A stretch of DNA of 64,000 nt, taken from NCBI GenBank assembly GCA_023391425.1, contig JAEWAX010000058.1, positions 33,844-97,843 on the forward strand. Direction: 5' to 3'. The stretch is from Bacillota bacterium (GTDB taxonomy: Bacteria > Bacillota > Clostridia > Acetivibrionales > DSM-1351). How positions within the stretch are numbered: position 1 is the first letter of the stretch; every line of letters begins with the position of its first letter. This document shows positions 52,035-61,849 of the stretch, in pieces. The translations under genes and the position numbers were made by a program. The notes under the pieces are model-generated. The model was given only the letters and a program-made list of their open reading frames with translations, searched no databases and was not told where the DNA came from.

Positions 52035-52964
52035 ATGATTGTTGAAGTAAAAGATGTTATTAAAAGATATGGGGACAAGGTTGCTGTTGATAATATGAGC
52101 ATGCAAGTGCAAGAGGGTGAAATTCTAGGATTATTAGGACCAAATGGAGCAGGTAAAACAACACTTATCAATTCTATTATCGGAATAACCAGTATTAGCT
52201 CAGGAGAGATAAAAATATTTGATAGCGTTATGTCGCAGAATAATTATGATGTAAAGAGAAATATTGGTGTGGTTCCACAGAATCTTGCCATATATAACGA
52301 ATTTAAAGCATACGAGAATGTAGAATACTTTGGAAGATTATATGGGTTGAAGGGAAAACAGCTAAAGGATAGTGCAAAGCAAGCACTTGAGTTTACGGGA
52401 CTATGGGATAAGAAGAATGAATATCCAAAGAAATTTTCAGGAGGAATGCAGAGAAGACTTAATATTGCTTGTTCAATAGTACATAAACCAAAGCTGATTA
52501 TAATGGATGAGCCAACAGTTGGTATAGACCCTCAATCAAGAAATCACATTTTAGATTCTGTAAAAAAACTCAACGAAATGGGTTCAACAGTGATATATAC
52601 TTCGCATTATATGGAGGAAATAGAGGCTTTGTGCTCACGAGTGGTTATTATGGATAGCGGAAGATTAATAGCACAGGGTAGCATACAAGAACTGAAAGAC
52701 TATGTTAGGGATGAGCAGATAATAGATATCGAAATGAATAATTATAGCTTTTCCATTACTGAAGCGGTTAAAGCTATTCATGGTGTGAAGGAATGCTTGC
52801 TAATGGAGAATAAAATGAAGGTCATATTGGAAAAGAGCAGCAGCATAGCTAGAGTAATTAATGCCGTAGTTGAAAATGGCGGAGTTATCACCAAGATTAA
52901 TATGGAGGATACTTCACTAGAAGATGTATTCCTTACGCTTACAGGTAAAAAATTGAGAGATTAG
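52035..52964 (+). CDS. ABC-2 exporter ATPase, LnrL/DrrA-type
   Basis: A 309-residue ATPase. Walker A GPNGAGKTT at 35-43, Q-loop VVPQNLAIY, signature FSGGMQRR, Walker B IIMDEPTVGID, H-switch TSHYMEE. The C-terminal extension (about 220-309) is of the DrrA type. ATG 52035 follows GAGAGGGG. It is followed by two membrane subunits and a DesK/LnrJ-like two-component system. This arrangement matches lantibiotic or linearmycin-type resistance loci such as LnrLMN with LnrJK in Bacillus. Confidence 0.92.
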   Translation: MIVEVKDVIKRYGDKVAVDNMSMQVQEGEILGLLGPNGAGKTTLINSIIGITSISSGEIKIFDSVMSQNNYDVKRNIGVVPQNLAIYNEFKAYENVEYFGRLYGLKGKQLKDSAKQALEFTGLWDKKNEYPKKFSGGMQRRLNIACSIVHKPKLIIMDEPTVGIDPQSRNHILDSVKKLNEMGSTVIYTSHYMEEIEALCSRVVIMDSGRLIAQGSIQELKDYVRDEQIIDIEMNNYSFSITEAVKAIHGVKECLLMENKMKVILEKSSSIARVINAVVENGGVITKINMEDTSLEDVFLTLTGKKLRD

Positions 52965-52975
52965 GAGGCGAAAAA

Positions 52976-54097
52976 ATGAAGGTACTTTGTTCTGCATATT
53001 ACGAGTTCATAAAAAATATCAGAGACATCCGTGTTCTAGTTGCGCTAATAGCTTTTCCAGTATGTATAATTTTAATGTTAGGAACAGTATTTGATGGTAA
53101 ATTATCAGAAGATATCAAATATAAAATACCAGTTGGCTATGTAATACTTGATAATGGTGAAGTAGGCAAGGGTTTTGAAACATTTCTTACTACTCCTGAA
53201 ATCAGTAAGGTTATTGATGCGAAACAATATAGCACGCAAGATGATGCAATGACCGCTGTTGATACAGGTAAAATTGATAATTACTTCGTAGTTCCAGTTG
53301 ATATAACGAATAAGTTACATAATGGTGAAAAAGTTGCAGTAAGTATTGAAGGAAAGAAAAATATTGAACTGGTACAGTCTTTACTAGAGGGTTATGTAAA
53401 AAAAAGTAATGTTTACTCAATTGCGATGAATATTACCAAAACACCAATTGTAGAGAAGCCCTCAACGTATTTCGAAAGAGTTAGTTCATTGAACAAGAAA
53501 CTTCCAAGGGCTATAGATTTTTATTCAGTGCTTACGCTTTTACAAATGATGAGTTTGGCATCGATACTTGGTATATTTATAGTGAGTAGAAACAAAGATT
53601 CTAATATTCATATTCGTTTATATGCATTACCAATATCAAAATGGACTGTAATCTATGGAAGAGTGATTGGATGCAGCCTATTCCTATTTATTTCTTGTGT
53701 TGTGACAGTTGTTTTCACAAAATACGTGTATCATGCAAACTGGGATGGGAATTTGATATTGATAGGCGGGGCATTAATTGCCTTTTCATTCTTGTGTATA
53801 GGGATAGGAATATTGTTAGGTTCATTTATCAAAAACATGGCATCTGCGATAGGAACCTCATTTCTAATAATGTTCGTTACATCGACTGCTGCCGGGTCTA
53901 CAACTCCATCAGCAGCTATCCCAAGCCTAAACATAATAAATCCTATATACTATGCAAAGGTGCTTTTATTTGGAGCACTATACAACTATCCAAACCATCT
54001 GATGCTAAAGTCTGCATTAGGGTTGTTAGTTATGATAGTGGTTGTATATTTTCTGTCATTTCTAAAGCTAAGGAGAGTGAATTATGACAATATTTAG
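52976..54097 (+). CDS. ABC-2 exporter membrane subunit 1
   Basis: A 373-residue permease: one N-terminal helix (about 20-40), a large extracytoplasmic loop (about 45-175), then five helices in the C-terminal half, the ABC-2/YhgE-like layout. ATG 52976 follows TTAGGAGGCG. It overlaps the next gene by 14 bp, so the two subunits are translationally coupled and probably form a heterodimer. Confidence 0.9.
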   Translation: MKVLCSAYYEFIKNIRDIRVLVALIAFPVCIILMLGTVFDGKLSEDIKYKIPVGYVILDNGEVGKGFETFLTTPEISKVIDAKQYSTQDDAMTAVDTGKIDNYFVVPVDITNKLHNGEKVAVSIEGKKNIELVQSLLEGYVKKSNVYSIAMNITKTPIVEKPSTYFERVSSLNKKLPRAIDFYSVLTLLQMMSLASILGIFIVSRNKDSNIHIRLYALPISKWTVIYGRVIGCSLFLFISCVVTVVFTKYVYHANWDGNLILIGGALIAFSFLCIGIGILLGSFIKNMASAIGTSFLIMFVTSTAAGSTTPSAAIPSLNIINPIYYAKVLLFGALYNYPNHLMLKSALGLLVMIVVVYFLSFLKLRRVNYDNI

Positions 54098-55187
54098 TAC
54101 TGCACTCAAAAGAATATTTAAAAATAAAGTTAGATTTATTTTATTGATGCTTTGTCCCCTTATTTTTATTGGAGTCTTTGCACTTCAAAATTATAAGGCT
54201 GCAACAATCGGAATAGTGGATAATGACAATACAATGGTTTCTAATGGGATATATAATCTCCTTAAGGGAACTGATGGAATCAAGGTAATTAAGGTAGATG
54301 AAAATGAAATTTATGACTTAACTGCTAGCTATGTAGTAGATTATTGTATAATTATTGATTCTGGTTTTGAAAAGGCATTGCTTTCAGGAGAGGAAGCAAA
54401 TATAAGAGAGTATTATATAGAGGAGAAGGAGAAACTGTATTTCGTAAAGAATTCTATTACAAATGAATTAGATAATTATAGGTTGCTTGCCAAGGCTGTA
54501 AACTATGATAAACCGAATTTTGAGTCAGCATTAGAGAAGTACAATGCATCAAATCTCACTATATATAGCAGGGCTCAAGAGAAGAACGAAAATTCGAAAA
54601 CAAGGTATTCTCTTGTATTCCTAGTGCAGTTTATGCTATACATGGCAGTAATTACCGCTGGTATAATTTTAGAGGATAAATCAAACGGAACCTATTTTAG
54701 GACTTTTTATGGACCTACTAGCATGAAAAGATATATGCTGGAAAACCTTTTAGCATTTTTTACAACAGCAGTTATACAGTCTTTGGGGATTATCTTGGTA
54801 CTAAAAATTGTTATTAATATATATCTTGGAACTTGGCCGCTTGCGCTAATTGGACTATTTATAATATTTTCTTTAGTATGTATTGCGTTAGGAATGTTTA
54901 TTACTTCTTTTTTAAAAAAGCCGATACATGCATATGTAGCCATTGCTGTCATAACTACTCCAATACTTATGCTGGGAGGCTGCTATTTTGAATTTGATAT
55001 TATGCCTGATATTATGATTAGAATAGGGCAATTCATACCTACAACATGGGTTATGAGAACAGTAGATGCTCTATTAGATGGATCAATTACAATGAATACA
55101 TTGTTTATTAATTATGGAATCTTAATACTATTTGCTGCTATCTTTTTCGCAGTTGGCTTGGTAAAAAAAGTTGATATTTCAAAATAA
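54084..55187 (+). CDS. ABC-2 exporter membrane subunit 2
   Basis: A 367-residue permease with the same layout as its upstream paralogue: helix about 17-36, extracytoplasmic domain to about residue 180, then helices including FLVQFMLYMAVITAGIILED and ending LIRIG..PTTWVMRTVDALLDG, a typical ABC-2 segment. The ribosome site AAGGAGAG lies inside the upstream gene. It exports, or protects against, a membrane-active compound (inference from locus type). Confidence 0.9.
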   Translation: MTIFSTALKRIFKNKVRFILLMLCPLIFIGVFALQNYKAATIGIVDNDNTMVSNGIYNLLKGTDGIKVIKVDENEIYDLTASYVVDYCIIIDSGFEKALLSGEEANIREYYIEEKEKLYFVKNSITNELDNYRLLAKAVNYDKPNFESALEKYNASNLTIYSRAQEKNENSKTRYSLVFLVQFMLYMAVITAGIILEDKSNGTYFRTFYGPTSMKRYMLENLLAFFTTAVIQSLGIILVLKIVINIYLGTWPLALIGLFIIFSLVCIALGMFITSFLKKPIHAYVAIAVITTPILMLGGCYFEFDIMPDIMIRIGQFIPTTWVMRTVDALLDGSITMNTLFINYGILILFAAIFFAVGLVKKVDISK

Positions 55188-55365
55188 GTATAATAGTATA
55201 AAGGAGACATATTTAAGCGCTACTATAACTACTTTTGAACTCTGGTCACGCTTATCTCGAAGTTAACGCCTACTTGTAGAAATGGTAGCATTGGTAACGC
55301 AAATGAGAAAAGTGTAATTAAGCTGAAAAACTGTTACTATATTATGCTGAAGTTCTGGTGATTGT

Positions 55366-56445
55366 ATGAAAAAGTACATATATGGGATTTTGCTATTTAT
55401 TTGGATTGCAGTAGAAATTATAGAAAAGGCTAAAACAAATATAATGGGCACAGGGTTTATACTTATAGCTTTGTGCATATTTGTTGTAAAAGAAAAATTT
55501 TTAGATCGAGCCATTTACGCTGGCATATATTCCGGAATTATTATTTTACTAGCGGTATATAATCCCTATCTCTTGATATTACTTGGAGTATCGTTGGTTG
55601 ATATGAGTTATTTCAAAAAGTATTATCTGCTAGGAATATTTGCTTTAGTTTCAATAATACTTTGCTATAAGATAAGTGAACAGCAATATATTTTCCCAAT
55701 AATCACAGGAGCCCTTTGGGGATTTACTTTAAGAAAAAGTGATGACAAGGAGAGAAAACACCTAAGTTTACTTGATAACGAGAGGGCTCTTAGATATCAA
55801 CTTGAAAAAACTCAGGTTGAGCTTCAAAGGCTGCAAAATGAAATTGAGAGAACTGCAGAGGTACGAGAGCGTGATAGAATAGCAAAAGAAATACACGACA
55901 GTATAGGACATAGTATTGCTGGAGTACTTTTTCAACTGAGGGCAGCTGAAAAATTAATTTCCACCAAGCCCCAAAAAGTGGAGCAAATATTAAAGCTATC
56001 TATTGAGAAACTAGTTGAAGCGCTTGAAATAACGAGAAACACTGTTTATAACATAAAGAGTAATCAAACTCAGGGGATAGATTGTATACATAGAATTATA
56101 AAGGATTTTAAGTTTTGTAAAATAAATTTCAGTCACAACGGCGATTTTAACAATATATCAGCTTCAAATTTAAAAGTATTAGAATCCACAATTAAAGAGC
56201 TTCTTACTAATGCAATTAAGCATTCTACGGCAAGCGATATAACAATAAAAATAGATATAAACAGTAAGCATATTCGGTGTTTTTATAAGGATAATGGGAG
56301 AGGTTGTAACAAAATTATAGAGAGTGTAGGTCTATCAAGCATTAGGGATAGAGTAAAAAATTTGGGCGGAACGTATTCAATTGATGGAAGTAATGGCTTC
56401 ACGGTTGTTTTAACACTTCCAAACAAACAGGAGGTTGAAGCTTAA
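55366..56445 (+). CDS. DesK/LnrJ-type sensor histidine kinase
   Basis: A 359-residue kinase. The N-terminal quarter is several close-packed membrane helices (about 1-125) with hardly any extracellular loop, so it probably senses the membrane or a lipid-bound drug. A coiled-coil linker (about 130-165) leads to a HisKA_3 domain with phospho-accepting His177 in RIAKEIHDSIGHS. The HATPase end has KELLTNAIKHS, DNGRG and GLSSIRDRVKNLGG. Its stop overlaps the regulator start (TAATG). It likely controls the upstream ABC exporter. Confidence 0.92.
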   Translation: MKKYIYGILLFIWIAVEIIEKAKTNIMGTGFILIALCIFVVKEKFLDRAIYAGIYSGIIILLAVYNPYLLILLGVSLVDMSYFKKYYLLGIFALVSIILCYKISEQQYIFPIITGALWGFTLRKSDDKERKHLSLLDNERALRYQLEKTQVELQRLQNEIERTAEVRERDRIAKEIHDSIGHSIAGVLFQLRAAEKLISTKPQKVEQILKLSIEKLVEALEITRNTVYNIKSNQTQGIDCIHRIIKDFKFCKINFSHNGDFNNISASNLKVLESTIKELLTNAIKHSTASDITIKIDINSKHIRCFYKDNGRGCNKIIESVGLSSIRDRVKNLGGTYSIDGSNGFTVVLTLPNKQEVEA

Positions 56446-57068
56446 TGAGAGTATTATTAGCAGATGATGATGCCTTGATTAGAGATGGTCTTAAAATGAT
56501 ATTAGAATTGGAAGATGATATTGAGGTGATAGGTACTGCGGCCAATGGGCAGGAAGCTATTGCGCAGTGTACTGAAAAATTGCCAGACGTGGTACTTATG
56601 GATATTAGGATGCCCATTATGGATGGTGTCCAGGCAACAAAGCTTATCAAGGAGCAGTTTGGAACTGTAAAGGTGCTTTTTTTAACGACCTTTAAGGATA
56701 TTGAGTATATCAGAAGCGGCGTGAAATATGGGGCAGAAGGATATGTTTTGAAAACCAGCTCATCAGAGTGTATTATTGATAGCCTACGTATGGTTGTACG
56801 GGGCAATGTTGTATATGACAAAGTTATTGCAGAGATGCTCTCGGATATGGTTGTAAATAATAAGCATATTTCACCTAAGGAAGTTGGAATAACACAAAAA
56901 GAGTATGAAATTATGAAATGTATTTGTGATGGCCTTTCAAACAAAGAAATAGCTGATACGCTGTTTATGGGCGAGGGTACAGTCCGTAACTATATCTCCA
57001 ATATATTGGAAAAACTCCAACTCAGAGATAGGACCCAGCTAGCGGTTTTCTATATGAAAAACTTTTAA
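56445..57068 (+). CDS. NarL/LuxR-type response regulator
   Basis: A 207-residue regulator paired with the overlapping kinase. Receiver domain with phospho-acceptor Asp53 in VLMDIRMPIMDG and Lys in YVLKTSS; LuxR-type helix-turn-helix (about 140-205), KEYEIMKCICDGLSNKEIADTLFMGEGTVRNYISNILEKL-type. Expected to activate the adjacent ABC exporter genes, as LnrK does. The start ATG shares one base with the kinase stop. Confidence 0.93.
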   Translation: MRVLLADDDALIRDGLKMILELEDDIEVIGTAANGQEAIAQCTEKLPDVVLMDIRMPIMDGVQATKLIKEQFGTVKVLFLTTFKDIEYIRSGVKYGAEGYVLKTSSSECIIDSLRMVVRGNVVYDKVIAEMLSDMVVNNKHISPKEVGITQKEYEIMKCICDGLSNKEIADTLFMGEGTVRNYISNILEKLQLRDRTQLAVFYMKNF

Positions 57069-57199
57069 AAGGCAGAAACTGTTAAATATTTTTTGTGAAT
57101 TGGGATTAATAAGGATATTGAAGTATGAAAGAAGTAGGTTTAGAGGCAAATATAGATTTGTGGTTTATTGAGTACCAGAAATTACAAATAAAAAAAGGC

Positions 57200-57229
57200 T
57201 TGACATCAATAATAGTTTTGTGTTAATCT
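57200..57229 (+). promoter_or_regulatory. Promoter of initiator tRNA
   Basis: TTGACA (57200-57205), 18-bp spacer, TAATCT (57224-57229), about 75 bp before the tRNA. Confidence 0.6.
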
Positions 57230-57304
57230 ATAGAAGTTGTCGGCGGAAGTAAAGCATGAATAAAATTCAAAACGCCACATATAATAATAGTAAATTTCAT
57301 ATAT

Positions 57305-57380
<76 letters not shown>

Positions 57381-57381
57381 T

Positions 57382-57421
57382 GAAAAACCCTTGAGATTAC
57401 AAGTCTTAAGGGTTTTTCTAT
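57382..57421 (+). terminator. Terminator of initiator tRNA
   Basis: GAAAAACCCTT (57382-57392)/AAGGGTTTTTC (57408-57418) with an extra inner stem. A related terminator lies at 61905 after the tRNA remnant. Confidence 0.85.
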
Positions 57422-57603
57422 TGTAAAGTATTTGTACTTATGTTCTAAACTCCAGGCAGATTCATCTGCGTCAAATATACTTCATATTACATGACTTTAG
57501 TCATGGAATTTATGACTTCAGATATCTTAAAAATTTATGTATAATGTAATAAAATAGAATAGTATAGTATATTTTGTTATTCAGAGAAATATAGGGGTTA
57601 ATT

Positions 57604-59409
57604 ATGTTTATAACATTTCCAGTTCAGATGACCATTTATATAATATCTGCAGTAATGTCCATTGCAATTTTAGTTATATTATTGACTAAGGGTAGGAGGT
57701 CAGCATTATTATATAGCTTTGCAATGTTCCAGACTGTCATACTTCTATGGTTGCTACGGATTATAGTGTTAAAATTGAAGTTTAAATTTAATCCCATTAT
57801 GGGAAATGATTTCAGTGGCTTTAGCTTTGAATATTATGAACTGTACCATTATAATCTCAAACATTTCATCGTATGTTTTACGGGATTATGCTGGCTTTTG
57901 TTTTGCTTGTTATATACCGGTATGAAAATAAAAAAGTACAAAAAGTTATTTATAATTTTACTATTTCTTTCTCCAATTATATTTTATCTCCCAGTCTATC
58001 TTTACGAGGTTTTGTATAAATATGAATACAGTTATAAGACGTTACTCAATTGGCTTCATATTTTCGTTAGATATTCATATTACTTAATTGGTGTTGCAGC
58101 ATTAATTGTATGGAGCTTTAAGCAAAAAGGGAATAAAAGGAGCCAGTCAATTCTTCTTTCGATTTCAGTTTTATTGCCAGTAATACTAAATTTTCTTCAG
58201 GATTATAAAAGGTTTGTACTTATGACAGGTGGTATAATATATGATTTTGATGTCACACCTGTAGGATTTATAATAACCATGAGTATAATAGCCATAGCAA
58301 CATATAAATACCGCTTTCTTGATGTCTTGCCAATTGTGAATAGTAGACTTGTTGATAACATGAATCAGGCAATTGTCGTGATAGATTCCTTTAATACGAT
58401 AGTCAATTATAACAAGTTATTCCAAACTACTTTTAAGACAATGAATTGGTTAAGAAAAAATACTGATATTGATGTTTTTCTTAATGAATTGAAAAAGACA
58501 ATTTCCAATGACGATAACAATAATATAGCTATAGAAAATTTGAAAGACAAAAATTGCTTGAGTTTTAAGGGAGAAATATGCATTGAGGAGTCTGAAACCA
58601 GATATTTTACTATAGACTTACAGTCGATAGATTCAAAGAGCGGCGAAATCCTGGTTAAGATGATTTCTTTTAACGATATTACGGAATATAAGAATCTTAT
58701 GAATGAAATTAGTAAAAAAAATCTTGAACTTACAATTATGTATGACCAAGTAAAAGAATATGCCGCTACAGCTGAAGAACTGGCGATCACAAAGGAAAGA
58801 AACAGATTTGCAAGGGACATGCATGATACATTAGGGCATACTTTAACATTGTTAATTGCTTTGCTCGAAGTTAGTAATATCACAGTTGCAAGTGACAGTG
58901 AGAAAACTCGTGATAAGATTAATAAAGCACTTGTAGTTGCAAGGGATGGGATGAGGGAGGCAAGACGGTCAATTTCGGGACTTGCACCTGAGAAGATTGA
59001 TGAAAACAGCCTTGTTAATTCACTTGATAAGCTGATAGTGGATTTCCAATCTTCTGATATATGTATAAATTTTACTGTGGATGGGATTGAAAAGAGTATT
59101 AACAGGATGACGCTAGAGGTATTATACAGAGCGTGTCAGGAAGCGATGACAAATTCAATACGTCATGGTTTGGCTCGGCATATTGATGTAATACTAAAAT
59201 TCTACCAAGATAATTTGAAACTTTTTATAATTGATGATGGAAGAGGTTGCAAGTTTATTAAAAAGGGATTTGGTATTTCCGGTATGGAGCAGAGAATCAA
59301 AAGCTTGGGAGGAATGGTCGTATACGGTTCTGATGGGGAGACCGGATTTAATGTTCATATCGAGGTGCCTATAAAGAATGTAGGCATTGATGAATATGAT
59401 AAAAAGTGA
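57604..59409 (+). CDS. 7TM sensor histidine kinase with PAS-like linker
   Basis: A 601-residue kinase. About seven or eight membrane helices (residues 5-240) form a histidine-kinase 7TM sensor region, then a PAS-like segment (about 250-370; AIVVIDSFNTIVNYNKLFQTTF). A HisKA_3 domain has phospho-accepting His407 in RFARDMHDTLGHTLTLL, and the HATPase has EAMTNSIRHG, DDGRGC and GFGISGMEQRIKSLGG. ATG 57604 follows ATAGGGGT. The partner regulator starts 8 bp downstream. The 7TM type may sense a membrane-diffusible or sugar ligand; the following lipoprotein gene is a likely target. Confidence 0.92.
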   Translation: MFITFPVQMTIYIISAVMSIAILVILLTKGRRSALLYSFAMFQTVILLWLLRIIVLKLKFKFNPIMGNDFSGFSFEYYELYHYNLKHFIVCFTGLCWLLFCLLYTGMKIKKYKKLFIILLFLSPIIFYLPVYLYEVLYKYEYSYKTLLNWLHIFVRYSYYLIGVAALIVWSFKQKGNKRSQSILLSISVLLPVILNFLQDYKRFVLMTGGIIYDFDVTPVGFIITMSIIAIATYKYRFLDVLPIVNSRLVDNMNQAIVVIDSFNTIVNYNKLFQTTFKTMNWLRKNTDIDVFLNELKKTISNDDNNNIAIENLKDKNCLSFKGEICIEESETRYFTIDLQSIDSKSGEILVKMISFNDITEYKNLMNEISKKNLELTIMYDQVKEYAATAEELAITKERNRFARDMHDTLGHTLTLLIALLEVSNITVASDSEKTRDKINKALVVARDGMREARRSISGLAPEKIDENSLVNSLDKLIVDFQSSDICINFTVDGIEKSINRMTLEVLYRACQEAMTNSIRHGLARHIDVILKFYQDNLKLFIIDDGRGCKFIKKGFGISGMEQRIKSLGGMVVYGSDGETGFNVHIEVPIKNVGIDEYDKK

Positions 59410-59417
59410 GGTATTAT

Positions 59418-60083
59418 ATGATAAAAGTTATAATTGCTGATGACCAATTGATTTTAAGGGAGAGCCTCAAATTCATTATCGAACAGGACGATGAAATTGA
59501 GGTTTTGGACTGTGTAGCAAATGGGTATGAAGCACTAAGTCAGTGCGAGCAGCTGGCACCAGATATTGTTCTGATGGACATTATGATGCCTGAATGTGAT
59601 GGAATTGAAGGAACAAGGCTTATAAAGGAAAAGTTTAAGGACATAAAGGTTCTCGTTTTAACTACATTTAATGATGATCAAAACATTTCAAAAGCTATCA
59701 ATAATGGGGCAGATGGTTATATTCTCAAAGATATTCTTCCTGTAGAACTTATTTTGGCAGTAAAGAGTGCTGCACATGGGTTCGGAATTTTCCACCAGAG
59801 TGCAGTAAAAACTGCGCTTGGAGGAAACAAACTAATAAGGAATACAGATCAATGCAGTGATACGGGCCAAAGTATTGAAAAAAGTGATGTTATAGATCTG
59901 ACTGACAGGGAAAAAAGCATAATACGTTTAATTGTAGATGGTAAAAACAATAAGGAAATAGCACTTGAGTTATGTATAACCGAAGGAACTGTAAAAAATG
60001 TCATGACAGTAATACTAGAGAAGCTAAAACTAAGGGATAGGACACAGCTTGCGATATATGCAATAAAAAATAATCTGGAATAA
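59418..60083 (+). CDS. NarL/LuxR-type response regulator
   Basis: A 221-residue regulator; start ATG 59418 (MIKVIIADDQ) behind GTGAGGT. Phospho-acceptor Asp54 in VLMDIMMPECDG; Lys in YILKDILP; C-terminal LuxR helix-turn-helix LTDREKSIIRLIVDGKNNKEIALEL with ITEGTVKNVMTVILEKL. Paralogous to the regulator at 56445. It probably acts at the direct repeat and promoter before the lipoprotein gene at 60240. Confidence 0.93.
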   Translation: MIKVIIADDQLILRESLKFIIEQDDEIEVLDCVANGYEALSQCEQLAPDIVLMDIMMPECDGIEGTRLIKEKFKDIKVLVLTTFNDDQNISKAINNGADGYILKDILPVELILAVKSAAHGFGIFHQSAVKTALGGNKLIRNTDQCSDTGQSIEKSDVIDLTDREKSIIRLIVDGKNNKEIALELCITEGTVKNVMTVILEKLKLRDRTQLAIYAIKNNLE

Positions 60084-60140
60084 AGTAACTTAGTGACTAG
60101 TTTACAATATGACGTTCGTCATCATAGGCTTTTTATAAGA

Positions 60141-60196
60141 ATTACCTTTCGTTTAAAAGTAATTACCTTTGACATCTACAAATGGGATTATATATG
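60141..60196 (+). promoter_or_regulatory. Direct-repeat operator and promoter of the AGE-like lipoprotein gene
   Basis: ATTACCTTT occurs at 60141-60149 and 60162-60170, exactly 21 bp apart (two helical turns). The second copy overlaps the -35 TTGACA (60169-60174), followed after 16 bp by TATATG (60191-60196). This is the geometry of an activator binding next to RNA polymerase. Confidence 0.5.
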
Positions 60197-60239
60197 GTGT
60201 AGAGTAAACATTACAAAATAAGAATAAGGAGTGAAAAAA

Positions 60240-61820
60240 ATGTATAAAAAAGTGATGTTAAGTGTATTAATTTTAACTTTAAGCTTATCATTTGTTCACT
60301 GTACTGCTAAGTCTAGTATAAAAGAACCTCAAAATTATGGTGAGATGAAAACTGTTGCAGGCAATACAGCTACAAATCAATATGTGTTGAAAAGTGAATA
60401 TTTAAAGAATCCCGATGCGATAAAAACTGTCGTAGACAAAACCGCAAAATTTTGGGAAAAAGCATATGATTCAAAGTTTGGCGGTTTTTACACATATGTT
60501 AACAACGATGGAAGTATCGACACTAGTAAAACATATAAAGTGGCGTTGATTCAATCTAGGGATGCATATGCATTCGTAAGGGCATATCAATTAACAGGCA
60601 ATAAGGAATACCTTGAATTCGCACGCAAAGGGCTAGATTTCATGTATAAAAATGCTTGGGATAAAGTCAATACAGGGTGGAACCAAGAGATGAACAGGGA
60701 TGGCTCCTTAGCATCAACACCACTTGAGGGCATGGATTGGAATAGTATGAAATGGTCCTTTAATCAATATTACGCTATATGTGGTATTTCAGCTATGTAT
60801 GATGCGACAAGGGGCTCGACAGATGAAAGCTGGCTTAAGAAATCATATGCTTCATTGGATAAAAATATGTGGGACTCCAGACCGGGATATGAGGGCTATT
60901 ATGATATGGCTGCTAAAGATTGGACCAATATTGGGGGAAAAAGTATTGGGATAATGGATGCTATAACAACTCATGCTGAGACAATGTATTTGATTAACTC
61001 TGATACTAAGTATAAAGAAAGATTTCTTACAGTCGCAGATAATCTCTCTGATCATTTGGTTAAGAGTATGGATAATAGGCAATTCGGTATTGATGAAAAT
61101 TTTGATTCCAATTGGAAGGCAATAGAGCAACAGCCAACAACAACAGGTGGCAATTTATTAAAACCTGCATGGTGTCTTGCAAGAGCTTATTTGGCAGATC
61201 CTAAGCCTGAATATAAAAATAGTGCAGCAAAATTGCTAGATGAGGTATTAAATAGTGGTGTATACGATAAAGTAAATGGTGGAATTTTCACAACAATTGA
61301 CGCCAAAAGCGGTAAGACTACAGACAATAAGAAATCTTGGTGGATGCAGGAACAAGGAGTAACAAGTGGGCTCACCAACTATTACATATCTAAAAATCCT
61401 TCATATTTAAAAATGGCTGATGAAAGTTTGGATTTCTTTATGAAGCATATGTACGACAACAAAAATGGAGAAGCATACAGCGATACAGATGCAGATGGAT
61501 CAAACCCTGTTATGGAAAAAGGCACATACTGGAGAGATGCATATCATTCAACGGAATTATTCTATTACACATATTTATATGGAAATCTTATGTTAAATAA
61601 TAAACCAGCATCTCTTTATTATAGTATTGCTCCAGATAAAAAAGCAAGAGAAACTACTCTAAAACCTATTTCATTAGGAGAAAACAAGTTACTGATTTCA
61701 GCAGTAACTTTAGATGGAAAGCCATATAAGAACTTTAATGCTAAAAAGTGCACTCTTAATATTCCAGCAAATATAGGAGGAGAATTCAAGGTTACATTTA
61801 AACCGGCTATTGTTAAATGA
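60240..61820 (+). CDS. AGE-like (alpha/alpha)6-barrel lipoprotein
   Basis: A 526-residue secreted protein; ATG 60240 follows AAGGAGTG. The signal ends LSFVHC (Cys21), a slightly unusual lipobox because of His before Cys. The body resembles the N-acylglucosamine 2-epimerase/cellobiose 2-epimerase family: FWEKAYDSKFGGFYTYV, IQSRDAYAFVRAYQLTG, an active-site-like DAITTHAETMYLI, WWMQEQGVTSGL and TYWRDAYHSTELFYYTYLY. A roughly 70-residue beta domain ends the protein. AGE enzymes are normally cytoplasmic, so a surface lipoprotein form is odd; it may be a glycoside hydrolase or lyase of the same fold. It lies after a two-component system that may control it. Confidence 0.75.
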   Translation: MYKKVMLSVLILTLSLSFVHCTAKSSIKEPQNYGEMKTVAGNTATNQYVLKSEYLKNPDAIKTVVDKTAKFWEKAYDSKFGGFYTYVNNDGSIDTSKTYKVALIQSRDAYAFVRAYQLTGNKEYLEFARKGLDFMYKNAWDKVNTGWNQEMNRDGSLASTPLEGMDWNSMKWSFNQYYAICGISAMYDATRGSTDESWLKKSYASLDKNMWDSRPGYEGYYDMAAKDWTNIGGKSIGIMDAITTHAETMYLINSDTKYKERFLTVADNLSDHLVKSMDNRQFGIDENFDSNWKAIEQQPTTTGGNLLKPAWCLARAYLADPKPEYKNSAAKLLDEVLNSGVYDKVNGGIFTTIDAKSGKTTDNKKSWWMQEQGVTSGLTNYYISKNPSYLKMADESLDFFMKHMYDNKNGEAYSDTDADGSNPVMEKGTYWRDAYHSTELFYYTYLYGNLMLNNKPASLYYSIAPDKKARETTLKPISLGENKLLISAVTLDGKPYKNFNAKKCTLNIPANIGGEFKVTFKPAIVK

Positions 61821-61849
61821 CATTAGAATTATGATAAATATTACCTAAA

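Noticed and set aside
57121..57225. A 33-codon frame before the initiator tRNA
   Set aside because: No ribosome site and it overlaps the tRNA promoter.
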